Below, piece by piece: positions 55,356 through 64,000 of a DNA stretch of 64,000 bases (position 1 is the first letter of the stretch; each line of letters starts with the position of its first letter). The notes under the pieces were generated by a model. The model worked only from the letters and a program-made list of their open reading frames with translations, was not told where the DNA came from and did not search any database. The position numbers and the translations under genes are program-made. The stretch comes from Myxococcales bacterium (GTDB lineage Bacteria > Myxococcota_A > Polyangia > Palsa-1104 > JAEUJZ01): positions 1 to 64,000 of the forward strand of contig JAEUKB010000040.1 of NCBI GenBank assembly GCA_016794365.1, written 5' to 3'.

Positions 55356-56330
55356 CTACGGAGCCACTCGCCCAAACGGAGTCGATCGCGCAGCGTGGGA
55401 CAGATGCAGATACGCTTCCTTCGCCAGCTGTTCGATGAAAAGCTCTGCGGCGCGCTCTTGGTGTGGCATGGCCACCATCACTGCGATTGAAAACGGACGC
55501 TGCGGAATCATCACCAGTCCCGCATCGACGCGCAGACCGGGCAGACTTCCGGGCTTACTGTACACAGGAATCTCTTCAGGAATGCTCGCGTCCAGATAGC
55601 CGTGCTTGCTCACGGACAGCATCTGTAGCGCAGCGTGCGTCTGTTTCGGATCGAGCAGCTCACCGCGCCAGAGCTTTTCGTACAGCAGCGCCAGCTCATG
55701 CGGGGTCGCGACGTTTTCCTTTCCTTGTCGCACCGCTTCGGAGTCCATCATCTTGCGAAGCAGTCGCATCTTGCTAAGCCCCGCGCGATCCAGGAGCTGA
55801 TTCACGCTGGCAATGCCGACGCGATCAATCAGGATGTTGGTGGCGGTGTTGTCGCTGGTCGCAATCATGATCGCCAAGAGATCACGCGGCTGTAGTGATG
55901 TGATTCCCATCGTCAAGCCAGACAAGATCGGACTCGACGGAATCAGATCTTGCGAACGGACAACATACGGACTCCCAAGCGCGCTCCCTTCCGCGCGATC
56001 CAGCTTGTCCAGCACCGTCACAAGCAGCGCTGTCTTGATCGCACTCGCGGTCGCAAACACCTGATCCGGATGATGAGAGATCCGCTGTCCGCTGCGCAGA
56101 TCACACAGCTCAAAGCCCACCACCGCATCGGTCTGCTCGGCCAAGTCCATCAGTCGCTGCGAGAGCTTCTGCCACAACAGTGCATCCAGCGGCAGCACGG
56201 ACTGGGAATCGCTCGGACTCCGTAGCGGCTGGGACTGCGCACTCTGTTTGGGATTCCCATGCGCAGTCGGACTGTGAACGGACACAAGCGAAAGCAAGCC
56301 ACACAGCCAAAGGAGCCGCAGTCTGTTCAT
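55356..56330 (-). CDS. Exported class A beta-lactamase-like serine hydrolase
   Basis: The protein has 324 residues with a signal peptide (about 1-25). The SxxK active site is in TASAIKTAL, SDN in ATSDNTATN, and the third motif KTG appears as SKPGSL. In the omega loop the usual ExxLN is absent; the sequence runs EAVRQGKENVATPHEL. This suggests a serine hydrolase of the class A fold, perhaps a carboxypeptidase-like or specialised enzyme, not necessarily a penicillinase. It sits apart on the minus strand, 112 bp downstream of sucD in transcriptional direction. Confidence 0.85.
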   Translation of the reverse strand: MNRLRLLWLCGLLSLVSVHSPTAHGNPKQSAQSQPLRSPSDSQSVLPLDALLWQKLSQRLMDLAEQTDAVVGFELCDLRSGQRISHHPDQVFATASAIKTALLVTVLDKLDRAEGSALGSPYVVRSQDLIPSSPILSGLTMGITSLQPRDLLAIMIATSDNTATNILIDRVGIASVNQLLDRAGLSKMRLLRKMMDSEAVRQGKENVATPHELALLYEKLWRGELLDPKQTHAALQMLSVSKHGYLDASIPEEIPVYSKPGSLPGLRVDAGLVMIPQRPFSIAVMVAMPHQERAAELFIEQLAKEAYLHLSHAARSTPFGRVAP

Positions 56331-56356
56331 GACCGGGCATCCTAGGAAAACTGGAT

Positions 56357-56414
56357 GGAAAGGAAAAGGAACGCGAACGGAAAGGAAAAGGAACGCGAAC
56401 GGAAAGGAACGCGG
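56357..56414. repeat. 22-bp tandem repeats between sucD and the serine hydrolase
   Basis: Two identical 22-bp units (core AAGGAAAAGGAACGCGAAC) at 56357-56378 and 56379-56400 are followed by a shortened third copy to 56414. The purine-rich tract lies 26 bp upstream of the serine hydrolase start and 28 bp after the sucD stop. Confidence 0.85.
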
Positions 56415-56442
56415 CAGGAAACAGCGCCGCGCGGCGACAGGC

Positions 56443-57324
56443 TTAGCGCAGGACAGACTTCAGCGTGACACCCAGCTCGGCAGGTGTCTTGGCGACGGCA
56501 ATGCCCGCAGCTTGGAGCGCCGAGATCTTGTCCGCAGCCGTACCTTTGCCGCCCGCGATGATTGCGCCCGCGTGACCCATCCGACGACCCGGAGGCGCCG
56601 TCTGTCCAGCGATGAACGCAGCGACCGGCTTGGTCATGTGCTGCTTGATGTACGCGGCTGCGTCTTCTTCCGAAGAGCCTCCGATTTCGCCCATCATCAG
56701 CACCGCGTGCGTGTCGGGATCGCGCTCGAACATCTCCAGCACGTCGATAAAGTCCATGCCTTTGATCGGATCGCCACCGATGCCCACGCAGGTAGACTGA
56801 CCGAGTCCAAGCTGCGTCAGCTGATGCACGCCTTCATAGGTCAGCGTGCCCGAGCGCGACACCACACCGATGTGACCCGGCTTGTGGATGTAGCCCGGCA
56901 TGATACCGATCTTGCACTCTCCCGGCGTAATCACACCGGGGCAGTTCGGTCCCACCAGCCGCGTCCGCTTCGGACCCGTCTGCGCGTCAAGCAATCGCCG
57001 CACTTTCAGCATATCCAGCACCGGAATGCCTTCGGTGATGCAGACCACCAGCTCCAGCCCGGCGAGGATCGCTTCGATGATGCTGTCCGCCGCAATCGCC
57101 GCAGGAACATAGATCACCGTCGCATTGGCGCCCGTCTGCTTGACCGCTTCGGTGACCGTATCAAACACCGGCAGCTGAAGGTGCGTGGTTCCGCCTTTTC
57201 CTGGGGTCACGCCACCGACGACATTGGTTCCGTACTCCACCGCTTTTTCGGTGTGGAACGTACCGTTCTTTCCGGTCAGTCCCTGCACAAGCAGTCGGGT
57301 GTTTTTATTGACGAGAATCGACAT
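56443..57324 (-). CDS. sucD: Succinyl-CoA synthetase alpha subunit
   Basis: The protein has 293 residues from the ATG at 57324 ([18 protein letters not shown]); the frame is open to 57381 but overlaps sucC. The CoA-binding domain has [10 protein letters not shown] and [21 protein letters not shown] and the active-site His in [11 protein letters not shown] are conserved. With SucC it interconverts succinyl-CoA and succinate with ATP/GTP formation. The gene starts 10 bp after sucC. Confidence 0.97.
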   Translation of the reverse strand: MSILVNKNTRLLVQGLTGKNGTFHTEKAVEYGTNVVGGVTPGKGGTTHLQLPVFDTVTEAVKQTGANATVIYVPAAIAADSIIEAILAGLELVVCITEGIPVLDMLKVRRLLDAQTGPKRTRLVGPNCPGVITPGECKIGIMPGYIHKPGHIGVVSRSGTLTYEGVHQLTQLGLGQSTCVGIGGDPIKGMDFIDVLEMFERDPDTHAVLMMGEIGGSSEEDAAAYIKQHMTKPVAAFIAGQTAPPGRRMGHAGAIIAGGKGTAADKISALQAAGIAVAKTPAELGVTLKSVLR

Positions 57325-57334
57325 GACGGACTCC

Positions 57335-58528
<1,194 letters not shown>

Positions 58529-58633
58529 TGGCTTCCCCTAAGAGATCCGCCTCGCCGAAGCGACAGCGCCGTCACAGCACGCCGAGCTTCCAGACTGGCG
58601 AGGAAGATCTTTGGTTGTTGGTAAAGACGGAGG

Positions 58634-59584
58634 CTACAGGCGAGCGCTGGCGTCAACCAGCTCACGCACGGCGGCAACGCTCTTGGCAAGCTGCGCCTTC
58701 TCTTCGTCGGTCAGCGCGATTTCCAGCACCTTCTCGACGCCGCCCTTGCCGATGACACAGGGCAGACCGATGTACAGGTCGCTGATGCCGTACTCACCGT
58801 TACAGAACACAGCCGCCGGAACCAGCCGCTTCTGGTCGTTCAGAAACGACTCCGCCATCACCACTGCTGCCGTCGCTGGCGCATAGTACGCAGAGGTGCC
58901 CATCAGCTTGACGATCTCGCCACCGCCACCCGCCGTGCGCGCGCAGATCGCAGCGAGCCGCTCCGGTGCGATGAACTGCTTGACCGGAATGCCGTTGACC
59001 GTGCAGTACGACGTGACCGGCACCATCGTGTCGCCGTGTCCACCGAGCACCATCGCCTTGACATCCTTGATGCTGACGCCGATTTCCTGCGCCAAGAACA
59101 GCTGGAAGCGCGCCGAATCGAGCACGCCCGCCATACCGGCAACGCGGTTCTTCGGGAAGCCAGTGACCTTGGCGCACTCGTAAACCATCGCGTCGAGCGG
59201 GTTCGAGATCACGATCACGAACGCATCCGGGCAGTAGGTCTTGATGTTTTCGGACACGCTGCGCATGATCTTCAGGTTGATCGACAGAAGATCGTCGCGG
59301 CTCATGCCCGGCTTGCGCGGCACACCGGCGGTGATGATGACGACGCTTGCGCCAGCAGCGTCCGCCCAGTTCGCTGTGCCTGTGATGGTGCAGTCCCAGC
59401 CAAGCAGCGTGCCGTTCTGCATCAGATCGAGCGCCTTGCCCTTGCACAGGCCCTCTTTTTCGGGAATGTCGAGCAGCACGACATCGGCCAGCTCTTTGCG
59501 AGCGATGAGCGAAGCCAGCTCGCCGCCGATGTTGCCGCCGCCGATGACGGCGATCTTCTTACGACCAGAAGTGGTTTGGTGCAT
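58634..59584 (-). CDS. mdh: Malate dehydrogenase (LDH-like type)
   Basis: The protein has 316 residues from the ATG at 59584, preceded by AAGGAG; the frame extends to 59701 without homology. The NAD motif is [29 protein letters not shown] (substrate-binding Arg loop), [12 protein letters not shown] and the catalytic His in [11 protein letters not shown] fit the LDH-like malate dehydrogenases. It oxidises malate to oxaloacetate. It is first in the TCA operon. Confidence 0.96.
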   Translation of the reverse strand: MHQTTSGRKKIAVIGGGNIGGELASLIARKELADVVLLDIPEKEGLCKGKALDLMQNGTLLGWDCTITGTANWADAAGASVVIITAGVPRKPGMSRDDLLSINLKIMRSVSENIKTYCPDAFVIVISNPLDAMVYECAKVTGFPKNRVAGMAGVLDSARFQLFLAQEIGVSIKDVKAMVLGGHGDTMVPVTSYCTVNGIPVKQFIAPERLAAICARTAGGGGEIVKLMGTSAYYAPATAAVVMAESFLNDQKRLVPAAVFCNGEYGISDLYIGLPCVIGKGGVEKVLEIALTDEEKAQLAKSVAAVRELVDASARL

Positions 59585-59823
59585 GGGTAAAGGTCTCCTT
59601 GTCTTCGTGCCACAGCCTTCGCCGATAACGAGGCTGGGATATCTCAAGTGTCCGTCAGTGCAACTGCGAAACCGGGCAGGCAGTCTACTCCGAGTTGACA
59701 AAAAACGATAGCGCCCTCTTCGTCCGCCCAGTCATCAGCACGCAGCGACGGAAAAACACCGCCTGTTCGCCCGTCAGGGACCGGCAATGACAAACCGCCC
59801 AGTCATCGGGTACGCTGTCCCAA

Positions 59824-61035
59824 ATGCTGTACAAACGATGCTCTCCACGGCTTGGTGGCGTCATCTCATCCTGTATTGGCTGTATTGGCTTGCGACGGCT
59901 GCGATCGTTTCTGCTGGTCATGTGGTGCGGTGCGCTGCTTCTGTCTACGCACATCGCACATGCCCAGAGTCGAACGATGCGCACCACCGCAGGCTCGATT
60001 GGCTCTCGCGGCAAGCACTGCATGGATGAGCAAAAGAACAAGCTCCTCCTTGAGCACTTTATGGGCGGATCGATCAACCCGCTCGGCATCGAGAACCAGC
60101 TTGTCCTCACCTACTGCACGCCGTTTATCGAAAAGCCGGGCATCCTGTTTGACTACTCCAAGCTGGAGTTCGGGCTCGCCAACTACATCTCGCCCACGCA
60201 CGTTCACGTCGGACCAACCGTTCGCTTTGCCCCGCTGTCGTTTCTGATCCTGCGCGCGGAGCTGACCGGCTTTTACATCTGGCCGATTCCGCTGCAAGGC
60301 GCGGGCTTCATCATGACCAAGGGCTACGACGACTTTAACAAAGACACCGTCAGTCCCAAGCTCGGCGAAGCCACCGACATGAGCGGCCTGCGCATCGCGC
60401 TCGGCGTCACCCTGCAAGGAGCCATTCCACTCGGTCGCTATGTCGATGTCCTGTTCGTCAACGGCCTGACCGGCGAGTTCTGGCGCGTCGCCAACGGAGA
60501 CAACACCCGCTATCCTTCCAAGTTCTTTTACGCCGCCAAGCTCGACGCGGTCATCGATGGCAGTGGCGACTGGTCGCTGCTCAACAACGCGGCGCTGCTC
60601 GTCGCCATCAAGCCGAACAAAAACCACGCGATCCGACTCGGTGTCACCGACAGCTTGGTCTACGTTCCCGGCAGCGGCTACAAGGGCAACATCGTCGCGG
60701 GTCTGCTCGCTTGGTCGGTCAACAACCTGCGCGATCTCGCCAAGAGCTTTGCGTTCTTCCTGCGCGTCGGAACCTTTACCCATCACGCATTCCGTGTCGG
60801 CTCCGGCATCACCCTGGCTGGTGGACTCGACATCACCTACGAGCTGTTCAGCAAGCCAACCCGTCGCGCCATCGAAGAACAGCAGCCGCAGCCAGCCGAT
60901 GCAGCGACCTCCGCGACCACCACGCTGGAAGCGCCAAAGCCGACGCCAGATGAAGAATCCAAAGCAGGCTCGCCAGCAGCCAGCCCGGCCCCACAGACCG
61001 ATGCCGCAGCCCCGACGGCGGAGGGATCGAAATGA
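59824..61035 (+). CDS. Exported protein, probable outer-membrane or envelope protein
   Basis: The protein has 403 residues. A signal peptide ends near IAHAQS (about residue 48). The mature part has regular strand-like segments with aromatic residues (GILFDYSKLEFGLANYI, LTGFYIWPIPLQGAGFIM, FRVGSGITLAGGLDITYELF), suggesting a barrel. The last 60 residues are Ala/Pro-rich. The start is uncertain: no clear ribosome-binding site precedes the ATG at 59824 and in-frame TTG/GTG codons nearer the signal peptide exist. The stop overlaps the next start (ATGA). Confidence 0.7.
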   Translation: MLYKRCSPRLGGVISSCIGCIGLRRLRSFLLVMWCGALLLSTHIAHAQSRTMRTTAGSIGSRGKHCMDEQKNKLLLEHFMGGSINPLGIENQLVLTYCTPFIEKPGILFDYSKLEFGLANYISPTHVHVGPTVRFAPLSFLILRAELTGFYIWPIPLQGAGFIMTKGYDDFNKDTVSPKLGEATDMSGLRIALGVTLQGAIPLGRYVDVLFVNGLTGEFWRVANGDNTRYPSKFFYAAKLDAVIDGSGDWSLLNNAALLVAIKPNKNHAIRLGVTDSLVYVPGSGYKGNIVAGLLAWSVNNLRDLAKSFAFFLRVGTFTHHAFRVGSGITLAGGLDITYELFSKPTRRAIEEQQPQPADAATSATTTLEAPKPTPDEESKAGSPAASPAPQTDAAAPTAEGSK

Positions 61036-61535
61036 CACGCGCCAGCCAACGTCTGCTCGGAGCCCTGCTCCTGTCCGTGATGCTGTGTGAAAGCCGCGCC
61101 GCACACGCCGACGAAATCACCGTTCTGCCCGGTCAGCAGATGGCGTTCATCCTCGAAGGAGCGATGGCGACCTGTAGCTTGACCTCGATCGTCGGCAACG
61201 CCGTCACCGCCGCCCGCAAGACTCCCAGCCGCGCCTGGATGTATTCCGGCTTCATCTGCGGCTTCATCAACACCGCGACGAGCCCCATCGTCATGGTCTA
61301 CGGTCGCGATCCACAGGTCGAATACGGACTCGGCATGGGCCTGATGCACGGCGTCGTCGGACTCACCAACCTGGGACTCGCGATCTGGAACGCTCACATG
61401 TGGCACAAAGCGCGCACCACCCAGACCGATGCGCCGCCGCCTGCGCCCGCTGCTGCTGTGTCGCTCGCACCGATGGTGGGCCGCGATCGACTGGGTGCCA
61501 GCGTGCTCGGGCTGAGCCTGTCTGCGTCGTACTAG
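61032..61535 (+). CDS. Hypothetical exported membrane protein
   Basis: The protein has 167 residues. A signal peptide (LLSVMLCESRAAHA) is followed by two or three hydrophobic helices (ILEGAMATCSLTSIVGNAV, GLGMGLMHGVVGLTNLGLAIW) and an Ala/Pro-rich tail ending LGLSLSASY. Its ATG overlaps the upstream stop, so the two are coupled and may act together. No known domain was recognised. Confidence 0.7.
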   Translation: MTRASQRLLGALLLSVMLCESRAAHADEITVLPGQQMAFILEGAMATCSLTSIVGNAVTAARKTPSRAWMYSGFICGFINTATSPIVMVYGRDPQVEYGLGMGLMHGVVGLTNLGLAIWNAHMWHKARTTQTDAPPPAPAAAVSLAPMVGRDRLGASVLGLSLSASY

Positions 61536-61543
61536 GAACCGCA

Positions 61544-62707
61544 ATGAGCAGTCGGCGCGCCATCATCATCGGAGCCGGTATCGGCGGTCTGTGCGCTGCG
61601 CTGGCCTTGCGCAAGGTCGGCTACAGCGTGCAGATCTTCGAGCGCGCCCCCGAAGTCACCGCACTGCCCACCGGACTCGCGCTGTGGAGCAACGCGATGT
61701 TCGCGCTCACCGTCCTGGGTGTCGGTGAAGAAGTGCTGCGACTCGGCTCGGTCATCGACATCACCCGCAGCCAGACCGCCGACGGTTCGGTCCTGTCCGA
61801 TGTCCACATCGGGCTCATCGGCAAAAAGCTCGGCGTTCCAACGGTCTGCATCCATCGCGCCGATCTGCACCAAATCCTCGTCGCTGCCGTCGGTCGAGAG
61901 TCCATCCAGACCGCCATGCCCTGCACCGGCTTTGTCCAAGACGGTCGCCAGGTCATCGCGCTGTTTGAAAACGGAACCACCATGCGCGCCGACCTACTGG
62001 TTGGTGCCGATGGCTATCGCTCCGTCGTCCGTCGTCAGCTCTTTCCAAACGAAGAAGCCCGCTATTCCGGCTACACCTGCTATCGCAGCGTCGTGTCCCT
62101 GGTTCATCGCGCGCTGCCACCGGGAACTGCGCTCACCGCGCTTGGACATGGCTCGGAGTTTGGACTGTTTCCGTGTGGAATGGGCCGCGTCTACTGGTTT
62201 GCCACCCGCAATCAGCCCGCATCCATCAAGGACTCTTCCATCGGTCGCAAAGGAGACTGCCTGGCCGCCTTTGCCGGGTTCAGCGAGCCGTTTGTACAAG
62301 TCCTTCATGCCACACCCGATGCCGCGATCGTCCGCCATGATGTCTACGATCGCCCGTCGCTGCCAAGCTGGAGCCAAGGTCGCGTCACCATGCTCGGCGA
62401 TGCCTGTCATCCGATGACTCCGAACCTGGGCCAAGGTGCCTGCATGGCCATCGAAGATGCGGTGGTGCTGGCCCATGCGCTGCGGGATGAACCGGACTGC
62501 GAGCGCGCGCTCCATCAGTACGAACAGATCCGACGCGAGCGAACCGCGCTCATCGCGTCTCGCTCGTATTACCTGGGCAAGATCCTCACGATGGAAGACG
62601 GCGTGCTGTCGTGGTTCCGCGATCGCTTGATGAACACCAAGCTCGGCGAAGTCCAGACCGAGTCGATCCTGGAAAAGATCCTGTCCTATCAAGTGCCCGT
62701 GCTGTAA
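61544..62707 (+). CDS. FAD-dependent monooxygenase (aromatic/PHBH-like)
   Basis: The protein has 387 residues from the ATG at 61544. The FAD-binding GAGIGGLCAALAL (GxGxxG), the central GADGYRSVVRRQL (GD/DG motif) and GDACHPMTPNLGQGACMAIEDAVVLA define the class A flavoprotein monooxygenases. They hydroxylate or epoxidise aromatic or isoprenoid substrates using NAD(P)H and O2. The substrate is not evident. It follows the hypothetical exported gene by 8 bp. Confidence 0.92.
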   Translation: MSSRRAIIIGAGIGGLCAALALRKVGYSVQIFERAPEVTALPTGLALWSNAMFALTVLGVGEEVLRLGSVIDITRSQTADGSVLSDVHIGLIGKKLGVPTVCIHRADLHQILVAAVGRESIQTAMPCTGFVQDGRQVIALFENGTTMRADLLVGADGYRSVVRRQLFPNEEARYSGYTCYRSVVSLVHRALPPGTALTALGHGSEFGLFPCGMGRVYWFATRNQPASIKDSSIGRKGDCLAAFAGFSEPFVQVLHATPDAAIVRHDVYDRPSLPSWSQGRVTMLGDACHPMTPNLGQGACMAIEDAVVLAHALRDEPDCERALHQYEQIRRERTALIASRSYYLGKILTMEDGVLSWFRDRLMNTKLGEVQTESILEKILSYQVPVL

Positions 62708-62729
62708 GCGCTGCCCGTGCTGTAAGCGC
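62694..62729. repeat. 18-bp tandem duplication across the monooxygenase stop
   Basis: TGCCCGTGCTGTAAGCGC occurs at 62694-62711 and 62712-62729. The stop codon TAA lies in the first copy. Confidence 0.9.
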
Positions 62730-62739
62730 TGTTCGCGAT

Positions 62740-62776
62740 CTTCAATAAGAGTCCTTTGATACTCCTCTTATTGAAG
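62740..62776. terminator. AT-rich hairpin 1 of a matched pair
   Basis: CTTCAATAAGAG (62740-62751) and CTCTTATTGAAG (62765-62776) form a perfect 12-bp stem with a 13-nt loop, 33 bp after the monooxygenase stop. It shares its AATAAGAG core and similar loop with hairpin 2. Confidence 0.7.
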
Positions 62777-62808
62777 CAAACTTTCCATCGAGACAGCCCA
62801 GATCGAAG

Positions 62809-62841
62809 CGAATAAGAGTCTTTTCATCTGCCTCTTATTCG
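62809..62841. terminator. AT-rich hairpin 2 of a matched pair
   Basis: CGAATAAGAG (62809-62818) and CTCTTATTCG (62832-62841) form a perfect 10-bp stem with a 13-nt loop, 11 bp after the stop of the minus-strand gene at 62852. The two hairpins probably end the two convergent transcripts. Confidence 0.7.
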
Positions 62842-62851
62842 TGGGCTGCTG

Positions 62852-63082
62852 CTACACGATCTTGTAGCTCTTCACTTTGAGGATCGGTGTCCCAAAGCTG
62901 ATGCCAAAGCCCTTGTCTTCGATCTCGCCTTCCACCTCGGCCTTCACACCGGCTTTGCGCAGGTCCGCGCCGCCGCCATCGAGCTTGTAGACCTCTCCGC
63001 CCGCGAGGCGCAGCGTGAAGTAACCGCCTTCCAGGTCTACGTAAAAGATGGTCCCGCTCAGCTTCTTGCTCTTGCTCTTCAC
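62852..63082 (-). CDS. Small DUF5818-like protein
   Basis: The GTG at 63082 has a perfect AAGGAG about eight bases upstream and gives 76 residues; the longer frame overlaps the DUF4403-like gene in another phase. The sequence KKLSGTIFYVDLEGGYFTLRLAGGEVYKLDGGG is an OB-like beta-barrel core as in DUF5818 proteins, and the end GFGISFGTPILKVKSYKIV is strand-rich. Function is unknown. It follows the DUF4403-like gene by 34 bp. Confidence 0.75.
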   Translation of the reverse strand: MKSKSKKLSGTIFYVDLEGGYFTLRLAGGEVYKLDGGGADLRKAGVKAEVEGEIEDKGFGISFGTPILKVKSYKIV

Positions 63083-63116
63083 GATGTGCTCCTTGCCGTT
63101 AGCCAAAACCGTTTCC

Positions 63117-64000
63117 TTAGCGAATATCAAGCGTCGCGCGTCCGCGCAAAAGGACATAAGCGACCACCACACCGGGCCGCGCTTCCACCACAAGCGGTAG
63201 CACTTGTACCAGATCCATCTGGAGCGCCACCTGCGATACGCCGACCTGCTGCGCCACGCGCTGCCACGATCCACCTTGGACGTTCAGCGTGCCCGACAGC
63301 GACTTTTGGATCTGCGCCAGCTTGTCGGTCACATCCAGCTGCAAGTGCGGTCGTACTTTGTCGGCCAGGTTGCCTTCAATCAGCTCGTACAGCCCCACCT
63401 TGAGCTGCTCCAGCCGCGAGCTAGACTCTGCCGCCACTTGCAGATCGGGCACATGCAGGATCTGTCGTCCGCCTTCACTGCGCAGCTGCGGAGTCCCCCA
63501 CAGATACAGCGCGCCGGTATAGATGCCCGCGACATCGATCCGCAGCAGCACCTGACCGTTTGCATCACCGACCTCGACCCCTTGCACGAGCAGCGACTGC
63601 GCCGCACTTCCCAGCTTCTTGCCAATCAGCTGTGGCCCAAGCTGTTGCGTCAGCGCGTTCGTCGGCACCGCGACCGCCACCTGCACCGCAAACTCTTCGC
63701 CCAGCGCTTCTTGGCGAACCGTCAGCGACGAAGGCGGCGGACTCTGCTCTTTCGGACAGTCGCCCAGGCTCACCCGAGGCTCGACATCCAAGCCGATTCG
63801 CACGCTGATCAGCTTGGCGTTTCCTTCCACTGCGCTCGGCGGAGCCAGCACCAGCGCCGACGGATGAACATCCAGACAGCCACGCTGATCGCCCAGGGAA
63901 ATCGGACGCGGACGACCCAGCTCGGCAAGCCCCTGCGTCAGCACCGGACCGAGCGGAACCCGCACCACCTGTCCCAGCGACTGCGCCACCGACTGAAGAG
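63117..64000 (-). CDS. DUF4403-like protein, C-terminal part (5' end outside window)
   Basis: The frame is open to the right edge, so at least 294 residues are visible and the start lies beyond 64000. The sequence is beta-rich with short amphipathic repeats (SVRIGLDVEPRVSL, FAVQVAVAVPTNALTQQLGPQLIGKKL, VLLRIDVAGIYTGALYLWGTPQL, LELDVTDKLAQIQKSL-like LQLDVTDKLAQIQKSL, VVEARPGVVVAYVLLRGRATLDIR). This fits DUF4403, a lipid-binding-type exported family. The function is not established. Confidence 0.75.
   Translation of the reverse strand, partial: LQSVAQSLGQVVRVPLGPVLTQGLAELGRPRPISLGDQRGCLDVHPSALVLAPPSAVEGNAKLISVRIGLDVEPRVSLGDCPKEQSPPPSSLTVRQEALGEEFAVQVAVAVPTNALTQQLGPQLIGKKLGSAAQSLLVQGVEVGDANGQVLLRIDVAGIYTGALYLWGTPQLRSEGGRQILHVPDLQVAAESSSRLEQLKVGLYELIEGNLADKVRPHLQLDVTDKLAQIQKSLSGTLNVQGGSWQRVAQQVGVSQVALQMDLVQVLPLVVEARPGVVVAYVLLRGRATLDIR

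Noticed and set aside
59866..61104. 412-codon minus-strand frame opposite the exported gene at 59824
   Set aside because: No motif; the plus strand carries a signal peptide and coupled genes.

Overview
The window looks like a chromosomal segment of a member of the Myxococcota or a close deltaproteobacterial relative. This is an inference. It rests on several eukaryotic-like Ser/Thr protein kinases with zinc-ribbon N-termini and C-terminal membrane anchors, an AgmX/PglI-type TonB-like protein, an MglA-like GTPase, a mevalonate-pathway HMG-CoA synthase, aerobic benzoyl-CoA (Box) genes, many secreted lipoproteins and moderately high GC with GC-rich third codon positions. Both edges cut genes: the C-terminal part of a Ser/Thr kinase at the left and a DUF4403-like gene at the right.

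Layout. 1-3.6 kb: kinase fragment and a histidine kinase/response regulator pair. 3.6-8.9 kb: a hypothetical gene, rplT, pheS, pheT and cyaY, with a structured intergenic element after pheT. 9-14 kb: a TPR protein convergent with a preT-preA-glycosyltransferase operon (reductive pyrimidine catabolism). 14-19.7 kb: a HEAT-like hypothetical, an MFS transporter and boxC-boxB (aerobic benzoyl-CoA degradation). 19.7-25.9 kb: a Ser/Thr kinase, a double-receiver protein, a zinc-ribbon/AgmX-like protein and an outer-membrane protein. 26.1-27.5 kb: a MerR-like regulator and a sigma-region-4-like protein.

27.9-34.2 kb is the most unusual stretch. A zinc-ribbon Ser/Thr kinase gene is split exactly inside its HRDVKP(E)N catalytic motif by about 4.77 kb carrying a TerB-like/YiiX-like membrane protein overlapping a fatty acid desaturase, and a lipoprotein amidohydrolase. 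Both junctions carry the same 7 bases. No transposase or integrase was seen. A stand-alone tRNA-Ile(GAT) follows.

34.4-45.2 kb: mvaS, two paralogous CxxCH lipoproteins, an MglA-like GTPase with a changed G3 motif, xdhC-mocA-like molybdenum-hydroxylase accessory genes without the hydroxylase, a giant coiled-coil membrane protein and a beta-propeller lipoprotein. 45.4-54 kb: a hypothetical, glgA, an Mla-type ABC ATPase, yggS, a ureohydrolase and a MASE1/CHASE hybrid histidine kinase. 54-59.6 kb (minus strand): a dicarboxylate symporter, a beta-lactamase-like serine hydrolase and the TCA operon mdh-sucC-sucD. 59.8-64 kb: two exported proteins, an FAD monooxygenase, paired hairpins, and the DUF5818-like and DUF4403-like genes.

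Short tandem repeats of 11-22 bp recur at or near gene ends throughout. Functions are read from motifs and family knowledge only; no database search was possible.
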